From positions 1-64,000 of the forward strand of contig NZ_AKJK01000049.1 of the NCBI RefSeq assembly GCF_000282375.1: a stretch of 64,000 nt of DNA. The letters are read 5' to 3'. This document shows, one piece after another, positions 45,994-53,647 of this stretch. The stretch is from Pseudomonas sp. GM50. Lineage in GTDB: Bacteria; Pseudomonadota; Gammaproteobacteria; Pseudomonadales; Pseudomonadaceae. The notes below the pieces were generated by a model. That model saw only the letters and a list, made by a program, of their open reading frames with translations. It was not told the DNA's origin and made no database searches. The translations under genes and the position numbers were made by a program. Each line of letters opens with the position of its first letter. Position 1 is the first letter of the stretch.

Positions 45994-46012
45994 CGGGATC
46001 TCCGTGGCGCAA

Positions 46013-46441
46013 TCAGTTCTGGGAAGGGGTCATGCACGCGGCGTTCAACATGCCGACGCTGATGGCCACTGCCGCGATATAGATACCCGCAGCGATTTCG
46101 CCTTTTTTAATGCGTTCAGAGGCGCCTTTAAGCACCAGGCTGGTCACCAGAAAAGCCAGCAGTTGTACGAAAGCGGCGATCACTGCCCAGACGACGAAAT
46201 CCAGAATGCTGATCGAATAGGCAATCACATTGCTGGCCGGAATGGCGAAACCGATGATGGCGCCACCCAGCGCGATCGCGGCCGCAACGTTGCCCGAACG
46301 GATCAGTTCGAACTCTTTGTGCGGCGTGATTCGGGTGTAGATGAACTGGAACAGCGCGAACAGCACGGCGGCGCCGAGGATGTACAAAACAAACCCGAGC
46401 ACGGCGGCTTTATTCAGGGAGATGGAGAGCGCTTCAAGCAT
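46013..46441 (-). CDS. DUF350 family membrane protein (YjfL-like)
   Basis: A 142-residue integral membrane protein with four predicted membrane segments (about 13-35, 50-68, 75-98 and 115-135). The pattern of two short homologous halves is typical of DUF350. Glycines and small residues dominate (AAAIALGGAIIGFAIPASNVI). No enzyme motif is seen and the function is unknown. It lies between the YjfK-like gene (14 nt) and the DUF1190 lipoprotein gene (19 nt), the same order as yjfK-yjfL-yjfM in E. coli. Confidence 0.87.
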   Translation of the reverse strand: MLEALSISLNKAAVLGFVLYILGAAVLFALFQFIYTRITPHKEFELIRSGNVAAAIALGGAIIGFAIPASNVIAYSISILDFVVWAVIAAFVQLLAFLVTSLVLKGASERIKKGEIAAGIYIAAVAISVGMLNAACMTPSQN

Positions 46442-46455
46442 GAATTTCTTCCTTT

Positions 46456-47130
46456 TTAAAAAGTGTTCAGGTCAGTGGTGTACAGCGAAATACCCAGCGA
46501 AGTGCTCAAGCTGATAGTGCCTTCGGCGTCTTCTTCGACGGAAAACAGCAGGAATTCCCGGCGGTCGGTCAGGCCGGTTTCGCGGGCGTACAGCATCGAA
46601 CGGTGCTCGATGCTGTAGGACTCATCCGGGTTTTTCAGGTGTTCGCTCAGCGCCACCAGTTCCGTCTGGCCGTTCTCGGTGCCCCACTCGCGGGTGTATT
46701 CGACACCGTTGTGGGTGTAGGTCGGCAGGCCAATCAGGCTTTGAGGGCCGGCCAGTCGACGCAGCTCCGCTTCACTGTTGATGGTGATGTAACTGAGGTA
46801 ATTGAACAGGATCACCGACTCGACCTGTCCGGCGATGTCGCCGGTGGTGTGCACTTGCAGCCAGTAGTCTTCGTCGTTCATGTAATAGCGCGACAGCCAG
46901 GTCGACTGCCCGAGATCAATGGTGCCGGCGCTCCAGACTTGCTGGGAGCCAGGGATAACCACAGCAGTGTTGCCGTCGAGCAACAATTTCAGGGTCGTGT
47001 CGAACATCACGCCCTTGCCCAATGCCAGGCCCAGCGGACCGATGGCGGGCAGGGTTTCGTTGGCTGTCCATTTCGATTCCGTATTCGCTTTCGGGGCCTC
47101 AAGCCCCATCAACTGTTTAAACCATCCCAT
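46456..47130 (-). CDS. YjfK-like protein (probable DUF2491)
   Basis: 224 residues, cytosolic, rich in beta strands by eye, with no signal or membrane segment. I chose ATG 47130 (MGWFKQLMGLEAP), which overlaps the end of the K+ channel gene by 14 nt; an earlier in-frame start lies fully inside that gene. The family is assigned from its position between PspA-like and DUF350 genes, its size, and segments such as GLALGKGVMFDTTLKLLL. The function is unknown; the overlap with the channel suggests coupled synthesis. Confidence 0.8.
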   Translation of the reverse strand: MGWFKQLMGLEAPKANTESKWTANETLPAIGPLGLALGKGVMFDTTLKLLLDGNTAVVIPGSQQVWSAGTIDLGQSTWLSRYYMNDEDYWLQVHTTGDIAGQVESVILFNYLSYITINSEAELRRLAGPQSLIGLPTYTHNGVEYTREWGTENGQTELVALSEHLKNPDESYSIEHRSMLYARETGLTDRREFLLFSVEEDAEGTISLSTSLGISLYTTDLNTF

Positions 47131-48151
47131 TGGTGATTTCCTTGAGGCGAGTGGAGGCGATGTAGAAGAGTTCGCCGCCCTCAACGCGAGTGGCGCCGGG
47201 CGGGTTGATCGAAGGCTGTCGGGCGCCTTTGGCGCGGTAGCCGATAAGAGTCGCGTTGTGCTGTTCTTTCATCTGCGCGTACAGATCGCCGAACGTTGCT
47301 TCAAAGGTCTCGGGCAGCCGCATCAGGTATTGGGTGGCGCCTTGACCCACGCACAGCAGTTCATTGATGACCACAGACGAGCCCGGATCCTGAGAGGCGC
47401 GCACCAACATCTCGATGGCCATGCTCGAGGTGCATTCCAGGCTGGGCGCGTAGGCGCTGGCAAGGGCAGCGATTTCACTTTCATTGAAGTGGGCGACCAC
47501 ATGCCCGACAGGGTTCAGTTGATTGATCGCCAGCACGGTGGCCAGGGTCAGATCGTCTGAATGGGTTCGCACCAGGACACGTTCGGCACCGGGAACGCCG
47601 GCCCGCAGCAAAAGCGCGGCAGAGGACAGGCTTTCGCCTTTGATAAAGTCCGCTTTGCCCGGCATGGGGTTTTCTTCGAGGTCGCAATCGCAAATGACGA
47701 TCAGGTTGTCATTGGAGGTTTCGTCCTGCAGCAATAAATCAATCACCCGCTCGCTGGACGCGCCTTCCCAGCCAATGAGAACGGTATGGCCGACCTTGCC
47801 GGTGAAATCGCCTTTGCCCTTCATGCCTTTTCTCCATACATCGATGACACTGCTGGTGGTTTTGCCGATGGCTGCCGTCAGCAGCGCAATGCCCCCGAGC
47901 ATGACCCAGGTGGCCACGAAAATTCGTCCCGCCGATGTCTGTGGCGCAAGATCGCCATAGCCGACGGTGAGCGTGGTGGTGAGATAGAAGTAGGTAAACG
48001 TGGCGGGGGCGGTGAGGTGTTGTTCGCCCAGAAGCACCAGGCCGATATAGGCCGTGCTCAGGTGTATGCCCACCGCAATGGCCAAGCCTGCCCAGCCGAA
48101 CCGATGGAAGAAGGACGCGGCGTACGTGCGCAATAGAAGGAAAATCGACAT
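47117..48151 (-). CDS. Potassium channel family protein with RCK/TrkA-N domain
   Basis: 344 residues: two membrane segments (about 18-40 and 76-97) flank a pore loop with the K+ selectivity filter TVGYGD at 62-67, then a cytosolic nucleotide-binding-like RCK domain (about 118-245) whose glycine motif is degenerate (LIGWEGAS), and a further C-terminal domain. It is probably a ligand-gated K+ channel in the inner membrane. Embedded in the yjf-like operon: it follows the rhomboid gene by 72 nt and overlaps the YjfK-like gene. This gene is not part of the E. coli yjf operon. Confidence 0.9.
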   Translation of the reverse strand: MSIFLLLRTYAASFFHRFGWAGLAIAVGIHLSTAYIGLVLLGEQHLTAPATFTYFYLTTTLTVGYGDLAPQTSAGRIFVATWVMLGGIALLTAAIGKTTSSVIDVWRKGMKGKGDFTGKVGHTVLIGWEGASSERVIDLLLQDETSNDNLIVICDCDLEENPMPGKADFIKGESLSSAALLLRAGVPGAERVLVRTHSDDLTLATVLAINQLNPVGHVVAHFNESEIAALASAYAPSLECTSSMAIEMLVRASQDPGSSVVINELLCVGQGATQYLMRLPETFEATFGDLYAQMKEQHNATLIGYRAKGARQPSINPPGATRVEGGELFYIASTRLKEITNGMV

Positions 48152-48223
48152 TACATCCCTGACTCCATGGGGGGCTCATTCCTGGCGACGTAATCGCTCT
48201 GGCGTCTGAGTGCTCAAATGCGC

Positions 48224-48787
48224 TTACCGGGCGGCATTAAACCTGCTGCGCGGCGTAGATAACAGTACCTTGGCTGCAATAAATCCGGCGATCGCACCAA
48301 AGATATGCCCTTCGAAGGACATGCCCTGGCGAGGAAGGAAGCCAAAGATCAGGCCGCCATAGAGCAGGACCACGACACTGGCCGTTATCAGGTTGCTCCA
48401 GCTCCTCTGGAACCAGGCGCGCGACAGCAGGTACGCCCACAGCCCGAATACCCATCCGCTGGCACCGATGTGTACACCTGCAAAACCGAACAGCCAGACC
48501 AGTGAGCCGCCCAGCAGAATAATGATGGCGCTGACGGCCATGAACCGGCTGAGCCCTTCGACAATGACCAAAGTACCGAGGATCAAAAAGGCAATCAGGT
48601 TGGTGCTCAGGTGTGCAAAGGACCCGTGCAAGAAAGGCGAGGTGATGATGCCGACCAGTCCGTGCAATGTTCTCGGGACCAGGCCGAAGGCAATAAGGCT
48701 GTAGCCGGTCGCCACATTGAGCAGTTGCAGCGCAACCATGAAGATGGCCAGGCCTGCGATTGTCTTGAAACCCTTCAGGGCATCCAT
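48224..48787 (-). CDS. Rhomboid family intramembrane serine protease
   Basis: 187 residues with about six membrane segments. Catalytic features are in order: HLSTN (the conserved HxxxN in segment 2), the serine motif IGASGW (GxSG) in segment 4, and the histidine in EGHIFGAIAGF in segment 6. It should cleave membrane proteins within the bilayer. I chose ATG 48787 (MDALKGFKTIAG) with GAGGTC upstream; a longer frame is only translated REP sequence. It lies in the yjf-like operon after the PspA-like gene, with a REPIN between them, and is absent from the E. coli operon. Confidence 0.88.
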   Translation of the reverse strand: MDALKGFKTIAGLAIFMVALQLLNVATGYSLIAFGLVPRTLHGLVGIITSPFLHGSFAHLSTNLIAFLILGTLVIVEGLSRFMAVSAIIILLGGSLVWLFGFAGVHIGASGWVFGLWAYLLSRAWFQRSWSNLITASVVVLLYGGLIFGFLPRQGMSFEGHIFGAIAGFIAAKVLLSTPRSRFNAAR

Positions 48788-48827
48788 CCTTGACCTCGAC
48801 TCGACAAAAAATATGGCAACGAATCCA

Positions 48828-48917
48828 TGTGGGAGCGGGCTTGCTCGCGAAGGCGGTGTGTCAGGCAACATTGATGTCGACTGATACTCCCTCTTCGCGA
48901 GCAAGCCCGCTCCCACA
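48828..48917. repeat. REPIN (paired inverted REP), GGGCTTGCTCGCG type
   Basis: Two REP halves in inverted orientation. Arms of about 25 nt start TGTGGGAGCGGGCTTGCTCG, with about 40 nt between them. It sits inside the operon, between the PspA-like and rhomboid genes. Confidence 0.9.
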
Positions 48918-48943
48918 GGTTATGCGCCAGGCATCAGGGCCGG

Positions 48944-49642
48944 TTACTCAGCCGATTTTTTCTTCAGGCGTTCCAGAATCGCATTGGCGCTGCCTTCGTT
49001 CGGCGTGATGCCAGCTTCACGCAGCTTGCGCTCCAGGTCGGTCCCGGTCGACGCATCGGCCAGTTGGTCCTGGGCTTCCAGCTCAGCGGCGCGTTGCTGC
49101 TGCTTGGCTTGCAGGCGGTTCAGCGTACCGACAGCGGTTTCCAGTTTGCCGTTGGCGCCGCCACTGGCGATCGAAGCACTGACCTGGGCTTTCTGTACGC
49201 TTTCACGCGCCTTGGCCATGTCCACTTGCTGGCGCAGGCTTTTGATGCGGTTTTCGGCCTTGGTGATGTCTTTGCGCATGTTGTCAGCGTAACCGCCGAA
49301 TTCGGTGGCCTGCTTTTGCTCGACATCCAGTTCATTGGTCAGGGTCGAAATGGCTTCAGCCACTTCCAGTGCCAGGTCTTCGCGATTGGCCTGGATCGCG
49401 GCCAGGGCCTTGGATTCCAGATCCTTGATCTTGGCGTTGTACTCGCTGACGCGATCAGCCGACAGTTTGTGCTTGGCCATGATGGTGACCAGCTCACGCT
49501 TGGCGTTGGCCAGCGCGCTGTCAGCATCGCGAATTTCCTGGTCGAGGATGCGCAGGGCCTGTTGGTCGACGATCGATTCGCCGACTTCGTTGGCACCGCC
49601 ACGCAGCGCGGTGAACAATTTGCTCCAGATGGACTGAGTCAT
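48944..49642 (-). CDS. PspA/IM30 family protein (YjfJ-like)
   Basis: 232 residues that are almost entirely helical and highly charged, with long heptad-like stretches from about 25 to 215, as in PspA and Vipp1, ESCRT-III-like proteins that coat and stabilise stressed inner membranes. The N-terminal amphipathic helix (MTQSIWSKLFTALRGG) would bind membranes. E. coli YjfJ is the corresponding paralogue. It follows the YjfI-like gene by 24 nt; none of the classic psp partners (pspB, pspC, pspF) are nearby, so regulation must differ from the Psp system. Confidence 0.92.
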   Translation of the reverse strand: MTQSIWSKLFTALRGGANEVGESIVDQQALRILDQEIRDADSALANAKRELVTIMAKHKLSADRVSEYNAKIKDLESKALAAIQANREDLALEVAEAISTLTNELDVEQKQATEFGGYADNMRKDITKAENRIKSLRQQVDMAKARESVQKAQVSASIASGGANGKLETAVGTLNRLQAKQQQRAAELEAQDQLADASTGTDLERKLREAGITPNEGSANAILERLKKKSAE

Positions 49643-49666
49643 TGGATATTTCCTGTTCCCGAAAAA

Positions 49667-50356
49667 TTAGATGAAGAAACGTTCAAAGGCTTCGCTGGCG
49701 CGCTGGACGTTGTCGACGAGGGTTTTGACCTCGGTCACGACGTTGGTCAGGCTGGAGTCGGAGCTCAGGGCGCCGAACATGTTGTAAACGATCTGCCCGT
49801 TGGGCATGGACTCGATACCGATCGAGGACAGCGGGAACATTTCCCGGCTGCGCAGAACGGCATCGTTGAATGCCGGTACGTCGTTGATGGACTCGACGTC
49901 GACCAGAACGGTGTCCACGATGATCTGATCACCCACCACGGCGATGTAAATCGGCAAGCCACCGAAATCGTTCATTTCCAGCTTGATGCTGGACTCGGAA
50001 CCTTGAACGAGGGAGAGGGTGATGTCGTTCGAAACCACTTCGTCGAGGGCCTGAAGGGCGCTGTAGAGGCGATCGATGTTCCAGTTGTTACCTGCGCTCA
50101 TGTAATTCTCCGACATGAATGAGCCAGCCAGAATCGGTTGGCGTAGCTGTTTCTCCATCTGCTTGAGCAGGCTTCGGTTTTCGGGAAGCACCCAAGTCTC
50201 GTGTTTCACATACCCGGCGGCACCCAGGCCCGCGCGCATCTGCTTCATATAAAAACTAGATGGTTTTTTCGCGGACGGTTTCGAGCGCTCTCCCTTTTGG
50301 CTCGCTGAATCGGTAACAGATCCGGTAGGCGGATCTGATGGAGAGCTGCTTTTCAT
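49667..50356 (-). CDS. YjfI-like protein (DUF2170) with N-terminal extension
   Basis: 229 residues from ATG 50356 (MKSSSPSDPP) with GGGGTC upstream. The C-terminal part (about 85-229) corresponds to the DUF2170 domain of E. coli YjfI, which is about 133 residues. The extra N-terminus has a Ser/Lys-rich segment (1-34), then a short stretch (about 36-72) with GYVKHETWVLPENRSLLKQM, which resembles a ribbon-helix-helix motif (strand then helix). DNA binding is therefore possible but unproven. First gene of the operon, whose promoter is flanked by two palindromes. The function of DUF2170 is unknown. Confidence 0.82.
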   Translation of the reverse strand: MKSSSPSDPPTGSVTDSASQKGERSKPSAKKPSSFYMKQMRAGLGAAGYVKHETWVLPENRSLLKQMEKQLRQPILAGSFMSENYMSAGNNWNIDRLYSALQALDEVVSNDITLSLVQGSESSIKLEMNDFGGLPIYIAVVGDQIIVDTVLVDVESINDVPAFNDAVLRSREMFPLSSIGIESMPNGQIVYNMFGALSSDSSLTNVVTEVKTLVDNVQRASEAFERFFI

Positions 50357-50380
50357 GATGCTGACCCCGTTGTGAAAAAT

Positions 50381-50392
50381 CTCACGCGTGAG
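50381..50392. promoter_or_regulatory. Palindrome 1 (CTCACGCGTGAG), at the expected start site of the yjf-like operon
   Basis: Perfect 12-bp palindrome, directly downstream of the -10 (TAGTGT) on the minus strand. It is identical to the second copy at 50427-50438. Flanking A/T runs extend the two copies into one large inverted repeat. Confidence 0.7.
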
Positions 50393-50394
50393 AA

Positions 50395-50423
50395 ACACTA
50401 CAGGCAATTTTTGCGGATCTCAA
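50395..50423 (-). promoter_or_regulatory. Promoter of the yjf-like operon
   Basis: On the minus strand: TTGAGA (50423-50418), 17-nt spacer, TAGTGT (50400-50395). It lies exactly between the two palindromes and 39 nt upstream of the YjfI-like start codon. Confidence 0.65.
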
Positions 50424-50426
50424 TAG

Positions 50427-50438
50427 CTCACGCGTGAG
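50427..50438. promoter_or_regulatory. Palindrome 2 (CTCACGCGTGAG), just upstream of the -35
   Basis: Second identical 12-bp palindrome, 3 nt upstream of the -35 on the minus strand; centre-to-centre distance to palindrome 1 is 46 bp. A repressor bound to both would enclose the promoter. Confidence 0.7.
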
Positions 50439-50481
50439 ATTTTTTCGACTGTTGCGCAGGAGTAATGACAATAGAAGGTCA

Positions 50482-50571
50482 TGTGGGAGCGGGCTTGCTC
50501 GCGAAGGCGGCGAGACAGTCAACATTGATGTTGCCTGATACACCGCTTTCGCGAGCAAGCCCGCTCCCACA
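50482..50571. repeat. REPIN, GGGCTTGCTCGCG type
   Basis: Inverted pair with arms beginning TGTGGGAGCGGGCTTGCTCG, the same subtype and length (90 nt) as the element at 48828. It lies between the 3' end of the cysteine hydrolase gene and the yjf-like operon promoter. Confidence 0.9.
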
Positions 50572-50583
50572 GGTTGATCTCAC

Positions 50584-51132
50584 TTAACCAGCCAGAAAAT
50601 CATCGGTGGACACCACGCTTGCATAGGCAAAACCCAGGGACGACATGAAGGCGGCGTGAACGTGGGCAGCCGGGACAGTGATGCCATTGAACTCCAGGTC
50701 GCGGGTGGCACAGGCGTCGTGAATCACTGTGACGGTATAGCCAAGATCGGCGGCGGCGCGGGTGATGCCGTCGATGCACATGTGGCTCATGCTGCCGACA
50801 ATTACCAGATGCTCGATGCCTTGCTGGTCGAGGATGGCCTCCAGTTCGGTCTCGCGGAACGAGTTGACGAAGTGCTTGAGCACCACCGGTTCGTCGGCGC
50901 GGTTGAGAACTTTGGGATGCAACTTCGCGCCGTCGGAGCCCGGAGTGAAGAACGGCGCGGCATCGGAGGTGAATTCGTGGCGGATATGCACCACCGGATC
51001 ACCGGCCTCGCGAAACGCCTGAATCAACCGTGCGGCATTGTCTGCTGCTTCGTCGGCGCCCACCAGCGGCCACTTGCCTTGGGGGAAGTAGTCGTTCTGG
51101 ATATCGACTACGATGAGTGCTTGCCTGGCCAT
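50584..51132 (-). CDS. Cysteine hydrolase, isochorismatase-like family
   Basis: 182-residue cytosolic hydrolase. The catalytic triad of the family is visible: Asp10 (LIVVDIQND), Lys86 (VVLKHFVNSF) and Cys119 (GSMSHMCIDGITRAA), with the usual cis-peptide region before the cysteine. Members hydrolyse amides such as nicotinamide, or isochorismate ethers; the substrate cannot be told here. It is transcribed divergently from a GlxA-type regulator gene 101 nt away, so that regulator probably controls it. Confidence 0.9.
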   Translation of the reverse strand: MARQALIVVDIQNDYFPQGKWPLVGADEAADNAARLIQAFREAGDPVVHIRHEFTSDAAPFFTPGSDGAKLHPKVLNRADEPVVLKHFVNSFRETELEAILDQQGIEHLVIVGSMSHMCIDGITRAAADLGYTVTVIHDACATRDLEFNGITVPAAHVHAAFMSSLGFAYASVVSTDDFLAG

Positions 51133-51233
51133 GAGTGTTTCCTTGAAGTGTTTGTTGGGTGTGCATCAAGTATCAGGTTTTGCTGGCCGTCCGAGGATTG
51201 GCCGCACCGACAATAGAAGGGGGAAAACTGACA

Positions 51234-52229
51234 ATGGGTGTAGAAAGGGCAGTCGCCGAACTGGGAGTGCTGATCTATCCCGGTGCGCAGATGGCGGCGG
51301 TGCATGGGCTGACGGACCTGTTCGGCGTGGCCAACCGGATCGCCGCCGAGCATCAGGCGGCGCAGCTACCGTTGCTGCGGGTCAGTCACTGGCAGGTCGA
51401 TGGCGATCAAGTGCCCGAGCGGGTCTATGACACTCATCCAGGCCCGGCCGGCGCGTTGGTTGCCGTGTTGATCCCGCCCTCGATCGGAGGTTTTTCCGAG
51501 CGGCAGGCGCCCCAAGAGCTGATTCGCTGGCTTCGTCAGCAACACGCCAACGGCGCGACCCTTGGCGGAGTCTGTGTGGGTTCTATTCTGTTGGCTGAAA
51601 GCGGCTTGCTCGACGGCCGTAGCGCCACCACCCACTGGACCTCGGCCAAAGCCTTTGCCGAGCGTTACCCGGCGGTCAAGCTCAAGGCTGACACGCCGAT
51701 CATCGACGACGGTGACCTGATCACCACTGCCGGGTTGATGGCTTGGTCAGAGTTGGGATTACGCTTGGTGAACCGCTTGCTCGGGCCGAGCATTGCTACC
51801 GGCACGGCGCGATTTCTGGTGGTGGAACACAGCGACAGCGCGAGCGAATGCGGCAGTAACTTTGCACCCATTCTCAATCATGGCGATGCGTCGATTCTCA
51901 AGGTCCAGCATTGGCTGCAAAGCACCGGGGCAACCGATGTCTCGTTGGCGACAATGGCCGAGCGGGCGGGGCTGGAAGAGCGCACTTTCCTGCGGCGATT
52001 CCGTGCGGCGACCGGGTTGAAACCCACCGAATACTGCCAGCACCTGCGGGTTGGCAAGGCGCGGGAAATGCTCGAATTCACCAACGGCACCATTGATCAC
52101 ATTGCCTGGACCGTGGGTTACCAGGACCCGAGTGCGTTTCGGGCAACGTTCAAGAAGATTACCGGGCTGGCGCCGAGTGATTACCGGGCGCGGTTTGGGG
52201 TGATGCCGACTGCCGCCATGGCTCGGTAA
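51234..52229 (+). CDS. GlxA-type AraC-family transcriptional regulator
   Basis: 331 residues: N-terminal DJ-1/PfpI-like amidotransferase fold (about 8-180, with the elbow GGVCVGSILLAESGLLDG and its conserved cysteine) and a C-terminal AraC-type double helix-turn-helix (about 225-320, with SLATMAERAGLEERTFLRRF and the second helix-turn-helix ending DPSAFRATFKK). I chose ATG 51234 after AGAAGGGGG; a 25-residue longer frame begins within the divergent promoter region. It is divergent from a cysteine hydrolase gene, so it probably activates or represses that gene in response to a small metabolite. Confidence 0.9.
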   Translation: MGVERAVAELGVLIYPGAQMAAVHGLTDLFGVANRIAAEHQAAQLPLLRVSHWQVDGDQVPERVYDTHPGPAGALVAVLIPPSIGGFSERQAPQELIRWLRQQHANGATLGGVCVGSILLAESGLLDGRSATTHWTSAKAFAERYPAVKLKADTPIIDDGDLITTAGLMAWSELGLRLVNRLLGPSIATGTARFLVVEHSDSASECGSNFAPILNHGDASILKVQHWLQSTGATDVSLATMAERAGLEERTFLRRFRAATGLKPTEYCQHLRVGKAREMLEFTNGTIDHIAWTVGYQDPSAFRATFKKITGLAPSDYRARFGVMPTAAMAR

Positions 52230-52251
52230 TCAGAGCACACCAGATCAGAAA

Positions 52252-52343
52252 ATGTGGGAGCGAGCCTGCTCGCGATAGCGGTGTGTCATTCAACATAAAC
52301 CTGGAATGTCAGGCCGCTATCGCGAGCAGGCTCGCTCCCACAT
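52252..52343. repeat. REPIN with perfect 30-bp arms
   Basis: Arms of ATGTGGGAGCGAGCCTGCTC type (GAGCCTGCTCGCGATAGCGG subtype), perfectly complementary, around about 32 nt. It starts 22 nt after the regulator gene and may help end its transcript. Confidence 0.9.
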
Positions 52344-52476
52344 GGGGCAGGCGGCAGGTTTTGAGTCGTGCAAAATGCCGGGAGTATTGAAAGGCGTCGT
52401 GCAGAATAAAACAGGCCTTGTGCTATCGCATATTTCACAAATGGCTGATTTGAAACCCGTTTCTCTCCAGCCGCCG

Positions 52477-52493
52477 TTGGCCTGATCTCTGCA
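52477..52493 (+). promoter_or_regulatory. Candidate sigma-54 promoter upstream of the DUF3182 gene
   Basis: TTGGCCTGATCTCTGCA has the required GG-N10-GC spacing and most other consensus bases (three mismatches). It is 44 nt upstream of the ATG. The rest of the 308-nt gap (52230-52537) holds a REPIN (52252-52343) and nothing else I can identify. Confidence 0.4.
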
Positions 52494-52537
52494 CCTCCTT
52501 CAGCTACATTCATCAAGCGCAAATTGAAGGGGAACGC

Positions 52538-53647
52538 ATGACCCCAACAAACCGCAAGAAACTGGTGCTCGCCCATTCGGTACGCCCCAAAGCCCCGCTG
52601 CACGAAGTCGAAACCAATCGCGCACTCGCTCGTTGGCTGGCGCAAGTCGTCGGGCTCGAATACGGCGGCAGTTATGACTTGGACCTGCATCGCGGCCGTG
52701 ATGTTTATCTGTTGCCGACCCAGACGCTGGTGGGCGTTGCTGCCGCCCGGCAGCTGGGCGTCAAAGGGCCGGAGGATTTGTGGGGCGGTTACGTCGACCA
52801 CGCTTTCATCTGCACCAAAGCCATCAGTCATGGGTTGTTGAACCGCTATGCGTTCGCCCCCGAAGGCTGGTCGTCGTTGTTTTCCGAACGGGTACGCAGC
52901 GTTGTGCTCGATGGCCTCAGCGTGTTCTCCCTGGACGATGCTCGCCCGGCAGCGGAGCATTTGCTCTACAGCGGTCCGATCCGCATGAAGCCGATTCATG
53001 CCTGCGCCGGACGTGGTCAGGAAGTGATCAAAAGCCTCGACCAGTTCGACGCCATCCTCGCTCGCCCCGATGCCAAAACATTGTTCACCGAAGGTGTGGT
53101 GCTGGAGCAAGACTTGACCGAGGTGGTCACCCATAGCGTCGGTCAGAGTTTTATCGGCGACAAAGTGCTGAGTTATTGCGGTGATCAATACTTGACCGAA
53201 GACGGTCAGGGCGAGCAGGTTTATGGCGGGTCCAATCTGTTGGTGGTGCAGGGTTATTACGAGGACCTGCTGGCGCTGGAACTCCCGGATGACACGAGGC
53301 TGGCGATCCAGCAAGCGCAGGTATTCGACAGCGCGGCCGATGAAGCCTACCCCGGTTTCTATGCCTCGCGGCGCAACTACGACATCGCCCAGGGGCTGGA
53401 TTACGATGGCAAACAACGCAGCGGCGTGCTCGAACAGTCCTGGCGCCTGGGCGGTGCCAGCAGTGCTGAAGTCGCGGCACTGCAGAGCTTCGTCAACAAC
53501 CCCGGCTTGCGCGCGATTCGCGTGTCGTCGGTCGAAACCTATACCGATCAACCTCTGCCGGCCAACGCCATTGAGGTCTACCGGGGGCCTGCGGAACACA
53601 GTGACTTTCTTCTCAAGTACGTAACGGTCAAATCCTATGACGGCTAG
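52538..53647 (+). CDS. DUF3182 family protein
   Basis: 369 residues, cytosolic, no signal. I recognise it as the DUF3182 family common in Pseudomonas; the function is unknown. The segment GPIRMKPIHACAGRGQEVIK (about 147-166), followed by FTEGVVLEQDL, looks like the nucleotide-binding part of an ATP-grasp fold, so an ATP-dependent ligase is a reasonable guess. The ATG has GAAGGGG upstream. Its last 11 bases overlap the alpha/beta hydrolase gene in another frame, so the two are likely expressed together. Confidence 0.78.
   Translation: MTPTNRKKLVLAHSVRPKAPLHEVETNRALARWLAQVVGLEYGGSYDLDLHRGRDVYLLPTQTLVGVAAARQLGVKGPEDLWGGYVDHAFICTKAISHGLLNRYAFAPEGWSSLFSERVRSVVLDGLSVFSLDDARPAAEHLLYSGPIRMKPIHACAGRGQEVIKSLDQFDAILARPDAKTLFTEGVVLEQDLTEVVTHSVGQSFIGDKVLSYCGDQYLTEDGQGEQVYGGSNLLVVQGYYEDLLALELPDDTRLAIQQAQVFDSAADEAYPGFYASRRNYDIAQGLDYDGKQRSGVLEQSWRLGGASSAEVAALQSFVNNPGLRAIRVSSVETYTDQPLPANAIEVYRGPAEHSDFLLKYVTVKSYDG

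Noticed and set aside
48788..48916. 43-residue N-terminal extension of the rhomboid protein
   Set aside because: It is translated REP sequence; ATG 48787 has a better binding site and fits the family.
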